Source: Blattamonas nauphoetae (lineage: Eukaryota; Preaxostyla; Oxymonadida). From it: a stretch of 64,000 nucleotides of DNA. Below are positions 1-10,704 of the stretch, piece after piece. Each line of letters starts with the position of its first letter. Within the stretch, counting starts at the first letter, position 1. The translations under genes were made by a program, and so were the position numbers. The notes beneath the pieces are model-generated. The model did not search any database, had not been told where the DNA came from, and saw only the letters and a program-made list of their open reading frames with translations. The DNA lies in assembly GCA_033064195.1 (NCBI GenBank), contig JARBJD010000007.1, forward strand, positions 248,001 to 312,000. The letters run 5' to 3'.

Positions 1-637
1 ATTCCTGGGTTCTGTTCGTAAAAAGAGGAGGAAGAGTGACATCTGGAACAGACTCCGACAGATCGCTGTCACCAAAAGTGGTGTGCCTCATCTGAAAAGC
101 AGTCCCAAATTGGAACGCAAAATCGCCGAGTCTTGCGTTGTCTCTCTCTTCCATCGACGGCATTCCCCCAAAACGACGAATCGTGTCCGACTGCACCACT
201 TCATCAGCATCCAAAATCCGCGCTAACTTCGTTCTGTTCTGGTAACGTCTGTTCCTCTCTGAATACATTTCGTCCAACCGATTCACTTCATCAGCGAGGG
301 TAGTTTGTGAGAGATGCACAAGATCAACTTCGCTCAAGTCGGGATCCTTCCACAACACACACTCCACATCGCCAATCCGGTCTGCCTTGCCATAGATGCG
401 ATTTTCCAGGTGTGTCGGCTTGACAAGCGAAAATATGGGCGATTTGGCTTTGGATGCCATCCAAAGTTTGTCGGTCTTTGCTCCGCTCACCTCTCGTCGT
501 TTGCGCTCTCGTTGATTCTCGTTGCTCTCCGACCAACATCGGCAATGCTTCTTCCCATCCGGCATCGCATCGTGTATCGCTCGCCTCCGCGCAGCTCCTC
601 GTCTTGCTTCGCTCTTCGCTGCTCGTTCTCTGCCCAT
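1..637 (-). CDS. Unrecognised protein, N-terminal part (runs off left edge)
   Basis: A single reading frame of 212 codons starts at the ATG whose complement is 635-637 and stays open to the window edge, so the 3' part is missing. It is the longest frame in this stretch; shorter frames on both strands overlap it. The N-terminal 50 residues are very basic (Arg/Lys/Ala-rich). The rest is charged and looks globular, with segments such as IYGKADRIGDVECVLWKD and TKLARILDADEVVQSDTIRR. I see no signal peptide, membrane segment or named domain. It lies next to repeat-rich DNA, so a transposon-associated gene is possible, as is a lineage-specific host gene. No function is assigned. Confidence 0.45.
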   Translation of the reverse strand, partial: MGRERAAKSEARRGAARRRAIHDAMPDGKKHCRCWSESNENQRERKRREVSGAKTDKLWMASKAKSPIFSLVKPTHLENRIYGKADRIGDVECVLWKDPDLSEVDLVHLSQTTLADEVNRLDEMYSERNRRYQNRTKLARILDADEVVQSDTIRRFGGMPSMEERDNARLGDFAFQFGTAFQMRHTTFGDSDLSESVPDVTLPPLFTNRTQE

Positions 638-1098
638 TGTCGTTCGAGTTTTGCACTGAAAGAATACCCAAATAGGAGGTCCTCCACTTTTTCTTGTCCT
701 ATTTTGAAACTGAGAGAAATTTGGCTTGTTTTTGCGAAAAAACATGAAAACCAACATCTTCGATCTGATAAAATACATTAATGGTTGATCACAACCAGAA
801 TCATCTCGAATACTCTTGTTTCCGATGAAATGTTATGTAAGATATAATAGCCAAAAAATGAGAAGGGTCCGGACGGAGTTGTGACTAAGTAAGCACACTA
901 CATCGCCTTGAAACCAGTTTCTCAAGTTGTGTCGGATTTAATGGAAGAAGATCGAGTGATAATACTGTGGATTTCATCCGTTGAACGCAGTCAAAACGGA
1001 GGAAAAGAATGAGTCTTGATAAGTCCGAATTGAATAGAAGTTGTAGGGGCAGTGACGTCGACGTCGATTGCATGTCATATCGAGAGAGAAGTGAGTAG

Positions 1099-1206
1099 GC
1101 GATCGTGGGGAGGAGGGAGCAAGCGATCGTGGAGAGGAGGGAGCAGGCGATCGTGGGGAGGAGGGAGCAGGCGATCGTGGGGAGGAGGGAGCAGGCGATC
1201 GTGGGG
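1099..1206. repeat. 24-bp minisatellite, about 4.5 copies
   Basis: The unit GCGATCGTGGGGAGGAGGGA plus GCAG recurs with period 24, starting at 1099, 1123, 1147, 1171 and 1195, with a few substitutions (CAA for CAG in copy 1, GTGGAGAGG in copy 2). The array is G-rich on the plus strand. The period is a multiple of three, so frames through it stay open as eight-residue repeats (REQAIVGR on plus, TIACSLLP on minus). I do not regard those frames as genes. Confidence 0.9.
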
Positions 1207-1291
1207 ATGAGGAAACCAGTGTGCTTTGAAAAACACTGGAGCGAGAGAGAATTATTCGGAGAGAGATTGTACGATGGCAACGTTGTTCTGT

Positions 1292-2255
1292 TCAATGATG
1301 AGATGAACTTCCAGACGTTCTCCCCCTCCTGATGAAAAAAGAACGATCTCCGAGGGTTGCCGTCTTGAAGTTGGCAGTCAGCTTCGTCGTCAAGAGCAAG
1401 TTGACCGCCGACTCAAATGATCTCACCCCGGAACTGGTCCGGCAGATAGTGATCTTGTCGACAGACTCTGTGAGCAGTGTGGAGTATTCCTGATTGCTTT
1501 CGTAAATCGAGAAGGCTGACAGGATCCGATCGCAAATTTCCACATTGTTCGCCTAAATTGTGAAGAAATGCATCAGTACTTGGATGTCTTTTCATTCATT
1601 CCAATGTTCGACAGTACGGCGATCATTCGACTGATCAGTTCTTCGTCTCTCGCGAACACTTCCACAATGTCCAAACAGCATCGAATGTAACCTGAATCGT
1701 AAATCGCCTTCTTTCCATTTGGAGATCCTGTTGTTGTAGCTTTTTGTGTTGGATGAGGGATCAACGTGCTGTCAAGTCCGTCCTCGTCAACGATGAAGCA
1801 AGTCCCTGAATCTGTCGTGGTGTCACAGTTCATGATTCTAATCCCCTACAACGACGAGCTCCCCTCGTTCCGGAACATGACGTCCTTCCCGTCTGAAGAG
1901 TCAGCTCCTCTGAACATTTCACGAAGAGGACGTTGCAGAGACTGGCTAGACCGTTCGAGAGAAGATCAACAGTGTGTGTTGAAAGCGAACTTCGTGTGGT
2001 GCTTCGGTTGTGGTGGAAAATAGAGTCTGAGACTGAAAGAGAGGAAGGGCCGGAGAGTGTCACACTTCCCCCATACCGCGCTGAACACGTCACACAACGA
2101 ATAGCGACTGAATGTAATGTGGGTATGAGCGATGCCATGGATTTCTGGATGATTCTGTTGAAGGAGGCGACGAAGGCGTGATTAGTCTGTGTCGGTGTGC
2201 ATTGGTGTGAGGGTGGAGTGGCAGTGGGTGAAGGAGACGTTCGAGCAGACCTCAC
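1292..2255 (-). pseudogene. Possible decayed host coding remnants
   Basis: Several short minus-strand stretches read like protein but lie in different frames with no convincing splice junctions. Positions 1830-1573 include YIRCCLDIVEVFARDEELIS, 1543-1292 include VEICDRILSAFSIYESNQEY, and 2255-1830 are Ser/Thr-rich. The helical, leucine-rich character resembles the decayed coding region at 3800-7830. No domain is identified. Chance open frames in balanced-composition DNA are a real alternative, and the boundaries are loose. Confidence 0.25.
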
Positions 2256-2865
2256 TCAGGAGAGCAGAGCAGCGAATGAGGCTCATTGTGTTTAGGAGGC
2301 GGGAAGGGGGATATAGTTGGACTAATGGGTTAATATGAGTGTTGAAACAAGAAAGATGCACACTGATGTTGGGAGTTGTTTGTATTTCATGTATTTCTTT
2401 TCATTTCAGATTGAAAAATGATCAAGTCATCTATGTCAGACAAGTGAAGAGAAATGTGAGAAGAAGAGGATGAAAATAGCGGAGATACACACTGATGTAG
2501 TGAGTTTTCATCAGGTCAATTCGATACGATGTCAATGACAAGTCGGAGAGGAGTCAATTCTGTGTCGAGTTGATTTTCACGAATTAGGATTTATAACAGA
2601 CAAAATTGATTGAGAACCCGACAAGAGAGGAATTGAATGGATAACTGAATTCAAATTGCGGTTTAAGAGTATTAGATAGAAAAGAGACGACGATGACAAC
2701 TTGTTATGGGCAATCGGATCAGATCTAATGTCATGACCGATTTGTCCCATATTGAGATAAGTACTGAATGTTGATGAACTAATTGAGAGAAAGTTCCAGT
2801 GTGAATATGAGGTGCTAGTGCTATGTTGTCATCGTCTGTCCTCTCTTGGGCCGATCGACAGCCAT
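2256..2865. other. Non-coding gap, nothing recognised
   Basis: No convincing gene is seen. Two short related segments occur near 2355 and 2488 (both contain CACACTGATGT followed by G-rich sequence). Otherwise this is A/T-leaning unique DNA up to the left end of the foldback element. Confidence 0.5.
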
Positions 2866-3380
2866 GAACAAAAGTTCCTGGCACCACTGTCCAGGAACTT
2901 TCACCAGGCACCATTTGTTTTCATTTCACTTTTCACTTCATCATCTGAAAAGAATGAATTGTGGAGAAAATGAAAGTGAACAAACGTGTTTTGATGGAGA
3001 AGGAGAACAAAGAAGAGGCTGTAGAAAAGTGATCAAAGTCAGAACCCAACCACCATCGATAAAACTTCATCTTCTGAGAGGTTGTGACGAGACGAGTGCA
3101 TTGTAACAAGAAAAAACGAGATCCTCCAACTGCATGTCAAGAAAATAAGAACATTCGCTTTCCATAATCTCACTTAATAAACTGCTCAGATTTGGATTGG
3201 ACATGCTCATAAGAATCGTCGAGAAGGTTTGGATGGGAGACAGCGTTCTTCTTTGTTCTCCTTCTCCATCAAAACACGTTTGTTCACTTTCATTTTCTCC
3301 ACAATTCATTCTTTTCAGATGATGAACACAAATGGTGACTGGTGAAAGTTCCTGGACAAGGGTGCCAGGAACTTTTGTTC
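2866..3380. mobile_element. Foldback/MITE-like element with long inverted repeats
   Basis: The left arm (2866 to about 3016) is repeated inverted as the right arm (about 3246 to 3380). Both ends begin GAACAAAAGTTCCTGGCACC when read inward, and the arms match closely apart from an 18-bp gap in the right arm. The ends contain a smaller palindrome around GTTCCTGG..CCAGGAAC. No transposase is encoded. The 229-bp core (3017-3245), read on the minus strand, holds an open frame with host-like composition (for example SEIMESECSYFLDMQLEDLV) ending at the right boundary of the left arm. I could not assign a target-site duplication with confidence. The family is not named: it is a non-autonomous DNA element by structure. 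Confidence 0.8.
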
Positions 3381-3799
3381 CAAGGAGCTCCCTACCAGTC
3401 ACTCCTCACAAACCTTCAGCTCCCACTCCATTGAGATAAACCCGGAAATAATCGAGAATTTTTCACCATGTGTCACAAATGGTCAAACAACGACAAAAAA
3501 AGAAGCATTTTTCTCACAGTGTTCGCTGAGAAAACCTCGAACGTAAGTGACCAAAATTGTGAAACAAATGGTCGAGAGTCGGTATCATCTGAACAAGTTT
3601 ACCGATCTTCACCATATTTTGTTGGAAATAAAACAGAACTCCAAGGAACATTCACCAAAAGCACGAGAAATAATACACGTGGTTTCTAAATAACACGTAG
3701 AAAAAATTGCAGTAGCTCACCGACGAATGGGTTCAGAGATGTAACTAAAGTTTTTAAATGTGAATCACCTCATAAACTGTTCTCGGATTGAATTTGGTG
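3381..3799. other. Gap, nothing recognised
   Basis: A/T-leaning DNA with short chance frames. No repeat, RNA gene or coding segment is supported. Confidence 0.5.
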
Positions 3800-5140
3800 A
3801 AAATTGCAGAGAAAGCGCAACAAATCTGAATCTACGTCGCATGGAGAGACTGTTCTCTCAAATATCTCAACTGCAGACATCGTGGATTCATCACATCGCG
3901 ACGACATCGAAGCCAACGAAGAATCCCTACTTTATTCCCTTCCCATAGGATCCACCGATTTTTTCGGGCGATCCTCAACTCTATTCGATCACATCTGGAG
4001 GATGCTGAGATTCAACTTCAAAATTCAATTTTATTGGATTGGAGAATCATATCACAGGATTCAATTACAGGCGATGATCTCCGCAAGTGCTATGTCTCAC
4101 TCCTCGAACGAGTTAACTCCGAACTCGAATTGACTCCCAGTGAAGTGAATCACGCAATTCGAATGCTGGAATTCACCACCATGTACTTCAAAAATGGTTC
4201 CCAATCGCCTTCCAGTTTTTTTTAGACTTCTTCGGCAATTATGAATTCTCGTTCACCATGCTGCGTGTAGCTGCCATTTTTTTGCTCCACTATGTTCTCA
4301 GGTTTTGGGTCTGAATCCTCCATTTTATTGACGAAAACCCTTCATTCAGCAACCAAATACTGCATCCTGAAACCGTCGCCTCAATTCTCCAAACATTCTG
4401 CCCATACTAGCGGCACATCATCACCCATCCTATTTTCTTCCCTTAGAAGCCAGATCGGATGCCTAACTCAATTCTGCTGAAATGCAGAACTGTTACCGAC
4501 AACATCACCTCAATTCGCTCGACACATCCGGAACTCGCTGAGTTTGTCGACGACATGATGAGTGAACTGTCAGAAGAGCTTGCATCTTCGATTGGTCTTG
4601 GTTGTAACGACACAACCACCGATTGTCTTCTCTTCAACGAACTGGATTCGGCTACCATCACTGATTGGGAGAAGGGATTTGAATGCTTGCTCACGCTGCT
4701 GAAGGGAGGCAGTTCTCTGATTTGGCACTTCAATCAATTGTGATCTTCCTCAAAAATCATCCGAGCGACATCCAACTTGTCTTCGTCCAAACATGATATC
4801 GGATCGCTCTGGGTACTCCTCACACCAACTCAGCCGCACCACGCAACGGCTCTGATCACTGGTACTCGATACATCTCCAGTAGGATCAACCACGCCGACA
4901 AAATCTAATATATTTGGAATGGCTGGCTCTACTCCTCCTTCAACGCTGTCAACCCTTCGAAGCTGCCGTTCACTCCTCAACACTTCTCGCTGCATACTCT
5001 CCTCGTTGATGAGATGAGTGACATCATCGATTTATTCAATGACTGCGAGACAGTTTCCACACATTCTCGACCAACCATCACTCAAAGTGAGTTGAGTCAA
5101 TATTGTCTCTCATTTCTCACTCTCCCAAAGGAGGATCTCA

Positions 5141-5739
5141 TAGTGGCGTCACCAATCGGTGTCCTGTCACCAATCGGTGCTTTTTTCTTGAAAAATCACG
5201 ATGGATCAAACTAAGAAAAAAAATAAATTTTTAGAATTATACTCCCACGCAATCCCGAGAAAACCTCAAAATACCCCCTTTTGCCCGTTGAAAAAAATCG
5301 TTTTGGCAATATCTCAACAACCAATGTACCGATTTTGATGAAATTTTTCACAGAAACGTTTTTTTGGGGAAACAAACATTTTGAAAAAAATTAGGAGAAA
5401 AAATTCTGGGTATATGGGAAGATAGAAAAAAACCCATATTTTTCTCAACAAAAACTTCTTAGGACAAAAATCGGTTTATTTTTTGAGAACCATTTGTCGA
5501 GATCTATACGATCACAATGCCTTTTATTTGATTCAAAACGGATGGCTAGTTGTGGAGAAATGAGGGAAAAAAGTTAAGAAAAATGTGTGCTTTCGTAACG
5601 TTATAGGTATTTTGAGGTTTTCTCGGGATCGAGCCGGAGAATAATTCAAAAATTTTATTTTTTTCTTAGTTTGACCAAAAGTGATAAGTCCAGAAAAAAG
5701 CACCGATTGATGACAGGACACCGATTGGTGACGCCACTA
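5141..5739. mobile_element. 599-bp MITE with about 135-bp terminal inverted repeats
   Basis: The outer ends read TAGTGGCGTCACCAATCGGT inward on both sides, and the similarity of the two arms continues for about 135 bp (to AATCCCGAGAAAACCTC on the left and its complement on the right). The direct TCA at 5138-5140 and 5740-5742 is a candidate 3-bp target duplication. TA at the termini is an alternative. No coding capacity is seen. The core (about 5296-5450) matches the DNA upstream of the transposase frame near 9900-10010 in inverted orientation (TTTTGG.AATATCTCAAC and GGGTAT..GG.A.ATAG motifs), so it looks like an internally deleted relative of that element. Confidence 0.85.
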
Positions 5740-6284
5740 TCATCCATCTCTCACACCATGCTTACGCCAACCATCCACACAATCAATCCACTTTTCCTTC
5801 TCTCCTTTCTAAAGTGATGAGATTTGATCTGAAGACACCCACCACTGAAGCATTTCGTCAAAACCTGAAACAAGAAATGATCGCGTCTGCTCTCGCCTCG
5901 TCGTTTACACCATTCATCCTCACTGCCGAACTTGTCTGTCCTCTCTCGGATTCCGAGACGATGGACGTTGTGGATCGAATTGTGTCTCTCCTCGACAGCG
6001 ACTGTTCTTTGGATACCGACACGATTCTGCGGATGTGCGTGTTCATCGCGAGTCACAACACCCGAAGACTTTCTCTCGCCTTTCGAAAAGCAATACGCAC
6101 GAAAGAGGAGTATTTCCACGCTTTCGAGTCTCACATCTCTCCGCACATCCAATCATTTGATGAAGCACCAATCATCAATCTTCACTCACCTCGATCAGAC
6201 GATTAACAACAACCAACATTGGATGAGTGGGATGAAGTTGATTTGGAGACTGTTCGCATTGTAGTCCATGTGAACAATGACAGT

Positions 6285-6455
6285 TTTTTGCTTAGAAAAA
6301 TTTCATGGGAGAAAATTGGGAATTTAATTGAGGTTTTCTCGGGATCGCGTGTGAAGAAAATTCAAACAATTTTCTTTTTTTCCAAGCTTGACCAAAAGGG
6401 ATTATTCCAGAAAAAAGCTTTCATTGTTGACATGGTACGACTTGGTGATGCCACT
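6285..6455. mobile_element. Truncated copy of the 599-bp MITE (right end)
   Basis: The sequence GAGGTTTTCTCGGGATCG, a T-rich tract, TTGACCAAAAG and CCAGAAAAAAGC occur in the same order as in the right arm of the element at 5141-5739, ending GGTGATGCCACT at 6455. The left part is missing or too diverged to place. Flanking DNA on both sides resembles the decayed host coding region. Confidence 0.65.
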
Positions 6456-7766
6456 CCGAGACACTTTCAGATTTTATTCTTCACGATTCATCAAACGAGC
6501 AACTTGCTATTTTCCTGCTGTTCAGCCTATATTCATCGCCAACAAACGTGTCAACGCGTCAAACAATAACCTTAGACGACGTGGACTCTCGAATAGAAGA
6601 AGTAATCACCTCGCTCTTGGAGGACCACCACTTCACCACCTCCGACCGCCATGCGTAAACTTAACATCACAGACACAGTTGTTGCAGAACTCAAACAAAA
6701 TCCCGCAGTGCTCGCACCTCCAACTCGTCGAGCTTTGGCATGAGAGAATGCCACCTGCGTCACTCGGAACCCTGACGCATTCAACCGCCTGAATGTGACG
6801 TGGGGAGCACACGACCTGAAGCAACAACACTTTCTCGTGTTGGCCAAGAATCGTGTAGAGAGGGCCCAAGGACTCAATCAATGCGGAGTGAGCAGCTATC
6901 AGAAAACGTATGACAAGAATGGAAAACACTAACCATTTAAGCCTTGTTCTATATTTCTTCTAACTTCGGGGAATTTTTCAGAATGATTTCGTGCATGGAG
7001 GAGAGGCTGAGATGGGTCATCCTGCCAGAGAGTGGTCAGCAAGGCATGTATGCTTGCTGTGTCTTCTGAGCGAGCTGGATCTGATTTTTGGGTGTATGGA
7101 TTTAGATTAATCATGTTGGAATTTGAAAGGAATGGGCTGACGAACAGACTCAGTAGACTTGAGCAATTTACTTTCAATGGTATGTTTGATTAAACCTGAG
7201 TAGATGTATTGTTGATGATAATTTACGTCCCATCATTTGATTCTCTGCTCTCCTCCTCACCAAGTTCTTCTAACCTCCATCCTACTCTTGCCCCAACATC
7301 GTCCTCAACTGCCCTCCTCCCGCCCAAACATCGTCAGAGTTGTTGACGATATTTCGATGACTGGTGCAAATGATATTGAACTGTCATCCATTCGAGGATA
7401 AGATTTCAAAGAAAGCGGAGAACCTTCTTGAAACAATCAGGAGGAAATTCAATCAAACCTCTGCCGACTTCATCCTTTGCCTCGTCCCATCGTCTGGCGA
7501 TGAGTCTGAGATGGAATTTGTGTCTTCGATGGTTGTGCTCACCTCGTTCGCGAATCAGAAGAAGAATGTGAGAAAAAGGGGCAGGAAAACACACTCTCGC
7601 AAACAACAGCAAAAATCCTTCAACAAACACCATTCTTCGACTTGAACGGGAAACCCATAATCCATACGACTCCGATAGCGAAGAGTCCTCTTCACCCGAC
7701 AAGATAACGACTCATTTCAAAAGAATGAAAAGAAAAGTGCCAACCTTCTCAGATACATGGTTGGAT

Positions 7767-10181
7767 AGTGTCCTGTCACCCCAATGGAAAGACCACATGA
7801 TTGCTGATCATAGTTGCCACTCGAGATTCTAAGTTTCTCCGAATGCTGTTGAACAAATACACACCTTCCCATACGATCTGTGTCATTTGAGAGGTGATAG
7901 AGTTAAAAAGCAGCGGTTCGACGGCATTCTTCGTGCGTCGAGCCTTCGAGAATCACTGTGATGCCTCCACTGTTATTGGCTGATGATGACAATAAAAAAA
8001 AAGACCAGTTTTTCAGAGTGAGGTTCATTCATTCTGAGAGGTGCGTGAACAACATGCTCGACGGTCGGTTGAGGTAGTGTGACGCTCCTTTCTGTTAGAG
8101 AGGCGTTTTTCTACTAGAAAGGCGTTTTTCTGTTTTCGGCTGAGAGCGGTGAGAAGCATCAAAAGGAGACTGAAAAACGGTGTTGGTGTTGAGACAAGGC
8201 CGGAGAAGTGGCAAGTGAGGTGAATTTCGTCAAATTCGTCGCTGTCGCTACGAACAGTACAGGAACCATTGTGAATGATGGTTGCATTCGTCTGAGGAGT
8301 GAGAGAAGAAGGCGAGAAAGAAAAGAGCGACCGAAAATACGAAGGAGAGGTTGAAGTGAAACGCTGTGGGTTCCCGATACATTCCAAAACCGGCAGAACG
8401 GGATGTCGAGCGGGTCGAAAGCTAAAACCAGGAGGGGTGATGATACAAGAGGGGGAATCGAAAGACAGCCAAAGTTCATAGTGCAATTGTGGTTCGAGGA
8501 CACGGGATAAGAATAGGTTTCGTAAATCGTCTGAGGACAGCTGTAGTCTTCCAGAAAACGAGGGGGAGTTGGGATCGAGGAGTGCGTCTGATGGATGAAT
8601 GTTTGAAGGGTGAGTTTTGGGGAGGTTCTTTAGAACTGTTTCAGATGACACTGGCCACATACCACTGTCACGGAAGCTTGCCCGGATCGTCCTTGGATCC
8701 AAGGCAAGATGTAACCCGTCGATAAAGGTCCTACATAATATAGTCCTGTGATTTGAGGCCGTTATGTCTACCGGAATGTCTTCGGGAAGATTTGATACAA
8801 CTTTCTTTAGATTTGCATTGACATATAAATCTAGAGGTTGTAAGATCGATGTTGTGTGGGAGGGGGATAGACCAGGTCTATTCGATTATTTTTCGCTTTA
8901 TTTAGAATCTTATCCGAGACATGAACAACTAAAGGAGCGTTCTTCGTAAATTGATTGCTGGAATGATGTAGTTCGTGAACACAGATTCGAAATGCGTTTT
9001 CGTAGACGATCCAGAGGGCGATGGGAGTACAACGATGGTTTGAGACAGGTAAAATTGTGGGATAGCTGAATCCATCAGCCGATATCATCACGAGAGCAGA
9101 TGTGCGTGGGGGCAGGAGTGGTTCTAGAACAGCAGGGCGAGGGGCAGAAGAAGTCGGAATTCGTTTTTCTGGAATGGAGTGGATACGTTGCAACTTTTCA
9201 AAGAATGGACCAATACACTGCTTCGTGCAGTGGATGAGACGCCCTAGTGGATAGGAGCTGGGGGTGTCGGAAGATAACACCTCGATCTGACCGATAAAAA
9301 ATAGTACGGCCATGTTCGACACACAGTTGATCCAATCTCGTCAATGGCCTTGTTTGGATTCAGGAGAGAAATCACCAAAAAAAGTGAGAATGACAATAGA
9401 ATACATTTTTTCGAACTTGTTTTGCGGTCATATGTTGGTTTTGATCTGCGTTGTGCTTTATTTGATCACGAAGTTCGATCTTCAACACGCCATTCAACTT
9501 CGAAGGTCTCCCACTTTTCCCAATGTCTCTCTTTTTCTGTTCAGCCCCAGCTGCTCGGTAATTAGCCGATTTACTGAATATCTTGTTCCTGTCAAGACAA
9601 AGTGGTGAAATGTTTTCTTTCTTGGCGACAGCATACAACCGAGCCTGTGGCGACGAGTAAGATGCTGTTTCATTTTCAAGCAGCTCTTGAAATTCCTCGG
9701 ATGATACTTCCCTTTTTTCTTGGAAATCGGACTTTTTATGGAACAAGGCGCTTGTCGGTGCCGTCCAATCATCCGTTTTCAACCAAAAAAAGTATATTTT
9801 ATTTGTAAAGATCTCAAAAAACGATTCTTCTGAAAAAGGATGAAAAATTATGCCTCTGTGAGTGTTTTCAGGACAATATGGGTTTTTCGACTATTTTCCA
9901 GATACCCATCATTTTTTTCTAAAAATTTGCTAAAAAGTTCGGATCATCAAAAAAGATATCTGGGATAATTTTCATGACAATTGATTCACTGGTGGTTGAG
10001 ATATTACCAAAATGAATAGTGAAAAGTGACACTTTTCAATGACAAGGCAGTGTTCTCAATGAGTAGCAGGAGATTGTTTTAAAAACTTATTTTTTTAATG
10101 AGTTGGACTATGTCCATCAGATTCTGGGAAAATCATGATTTATGGCGGTTTAATGACTTTCTGCGCTTTGGTGACGGCACA
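7767..10181 (-). mobile_element. Degenerate pogo/Tigger-like (DDE) DNA transposon
   Basis: About 2.4 kb. The transposase lies on the minus strand (9782 to 8025). The right boundary near 10181 (complement of GTGCCGTCACCAAA) resembles the MITE terminus. The left boundary is inferred from GTGTCCTGTCACC at about 7769, a 13-base match to the MITE terminal repeat, but this lies in DNA that also reads as host-like coding, so the left edge could be off by 200 bp. The non-coding 5' flank (9790-10180) is homologous to the MITE interior. Family size and gene layout fit Tc1/mariner-pogo elements. Confidence 0.6.
8025..9782 (-). pseudogene. pogo/Tigger-like transposase (broken)
   Basis: Three minus-strand blocks in order resemble the DDE_1 (CENP-B/Tigger/pogo) transposase. 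The first is an N-terminal helix-turn-helix-like block (9782-9372) with GRPSKLNGVLKIELRDQI. The second is a catalytic-core block (9322-8831) with ADGFSYPTILPV followed by NAPLVVHVSDKI. The third is a C-terminal block (about 8840-8025) with QPLDLYVNANLKKV and DPRTIRASFRDSGMWPV. The core and C-terminal blocks are out of frame by one base near 8850, just before the conserved ILQPLD stretch, and the usual second aspartate block (VDGHxxH) is not intact in NAPLVVHVSDK. I judge it inactive. It ends near 8025 with a low-complexity tail. Confidence 0.7.
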
Positions 10182-10221
10182 TCGATCGTAGTGATTGCTA
10201 TCCAAGTATCATCCGACTTCC

Positions 10222-10372
10222 TTCATCCTTTTCTCTCTCCTTCCCACCACGTCTGTTCACTTTGTTTTTCTCTCCACAACTTTCTTTTCAGATGGTGAAG
10301 TGGTTCGTGAAATGAAAACAAAAAAATTTTCGTTAATTGTTCCTGGACAGGTATGACAGAATCTTTTGTTCA
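10222..10372. mobile_element. Solo end of the 2866-3380 foldback family
   Basis: CTGTTCACTTT, CTCTCCACAACTTTC, TTTTCAGATG.TGAA, GTTCCTGGACA and TCTTTTGTTC occur in the same order and spacing as in the right arm at 3246-3380, with many substitutions. The opposite arm is absent. It begins about 40 bp from the inferred end of the pogo-like element, so the two may have inserted next to each other or into one another. Confidence 0.6.
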
Positions 10373-10704
10373 AGGGTGCAGCCTGGAGCCAGTGGCTAGA
10401 CCAATACTTGAACATTTCTCATCTCATTTTTTTCTCTTCGATCCATTTCACATGTTTTTCGTCTCCTGAATCGTTTTTTCACATGCATATCGCCAATCAT
10501 AAAATTGTGATCCAGACCCATATTATGATTCAATCCAACAACCTCCGGCTACGCCTTTTTGGATGGCCATGCAGGGATTGAACGGACTCGACTTTTTAAA
10601 TAGATCAATATGGATTTTGAACGAACAGACAGTAATCTGTCCCTTTCTTTGGTTTTGATAGAAAGGAGGATCGTGGGTCAGATCGGGAAATAATTTGGAG
10701 AGAG

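Larger units (their letters stand above)
3800..7830 (+). pseudogene. Decayed host protein gene (or tandem relatives), broken by insertions
   Basis: Plus-strand protein-like segments follow one another in shifting frames: about 3804-4200, 4459-4741 (HPELAEFVDDMMSELSEELA), 5014-5146, 5814-6206 (MDVVDRIVSLLDSDCSLDTD), 6450-6650, 6653-6930 and 7364-7800 (FVSSMVVLTSFANQ). They look like all-helical repeat proteins. Several in-frame stops and frame changes (for example TGA after 4741, frame change near 6650, TAG after 5.8-6.2 kb) show that this is not one working gene. A MITE sits between 5146 and 5740; if it and one TCA are ignored, the frame runs on from DLI to HLSHHAYA. The 7.4-kb segment recalls large multigene families of unknown function in oxymonads (remembered similarity, unverified). 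It may be one pseudogene or several tandem fragments. Confidence 0.5.

Noticed and set aside
314-781. Plus-strand open frame opposite the left-edge gene
   Set aside because: Cys/Ser/Phe-rich shadow of the longer minus-strand frame, with no independent support.
1099-1206. CRISPR-like array
   Set aside because: Units are contiguous 24-bp tandem copies with no unique spacers, and the genome is eukaryotic.
7403-7702. Separate minus-strand gene
   Set aside because: The plus strand carries the better protein-like sequence, continuous in character with the decayed region on either side.
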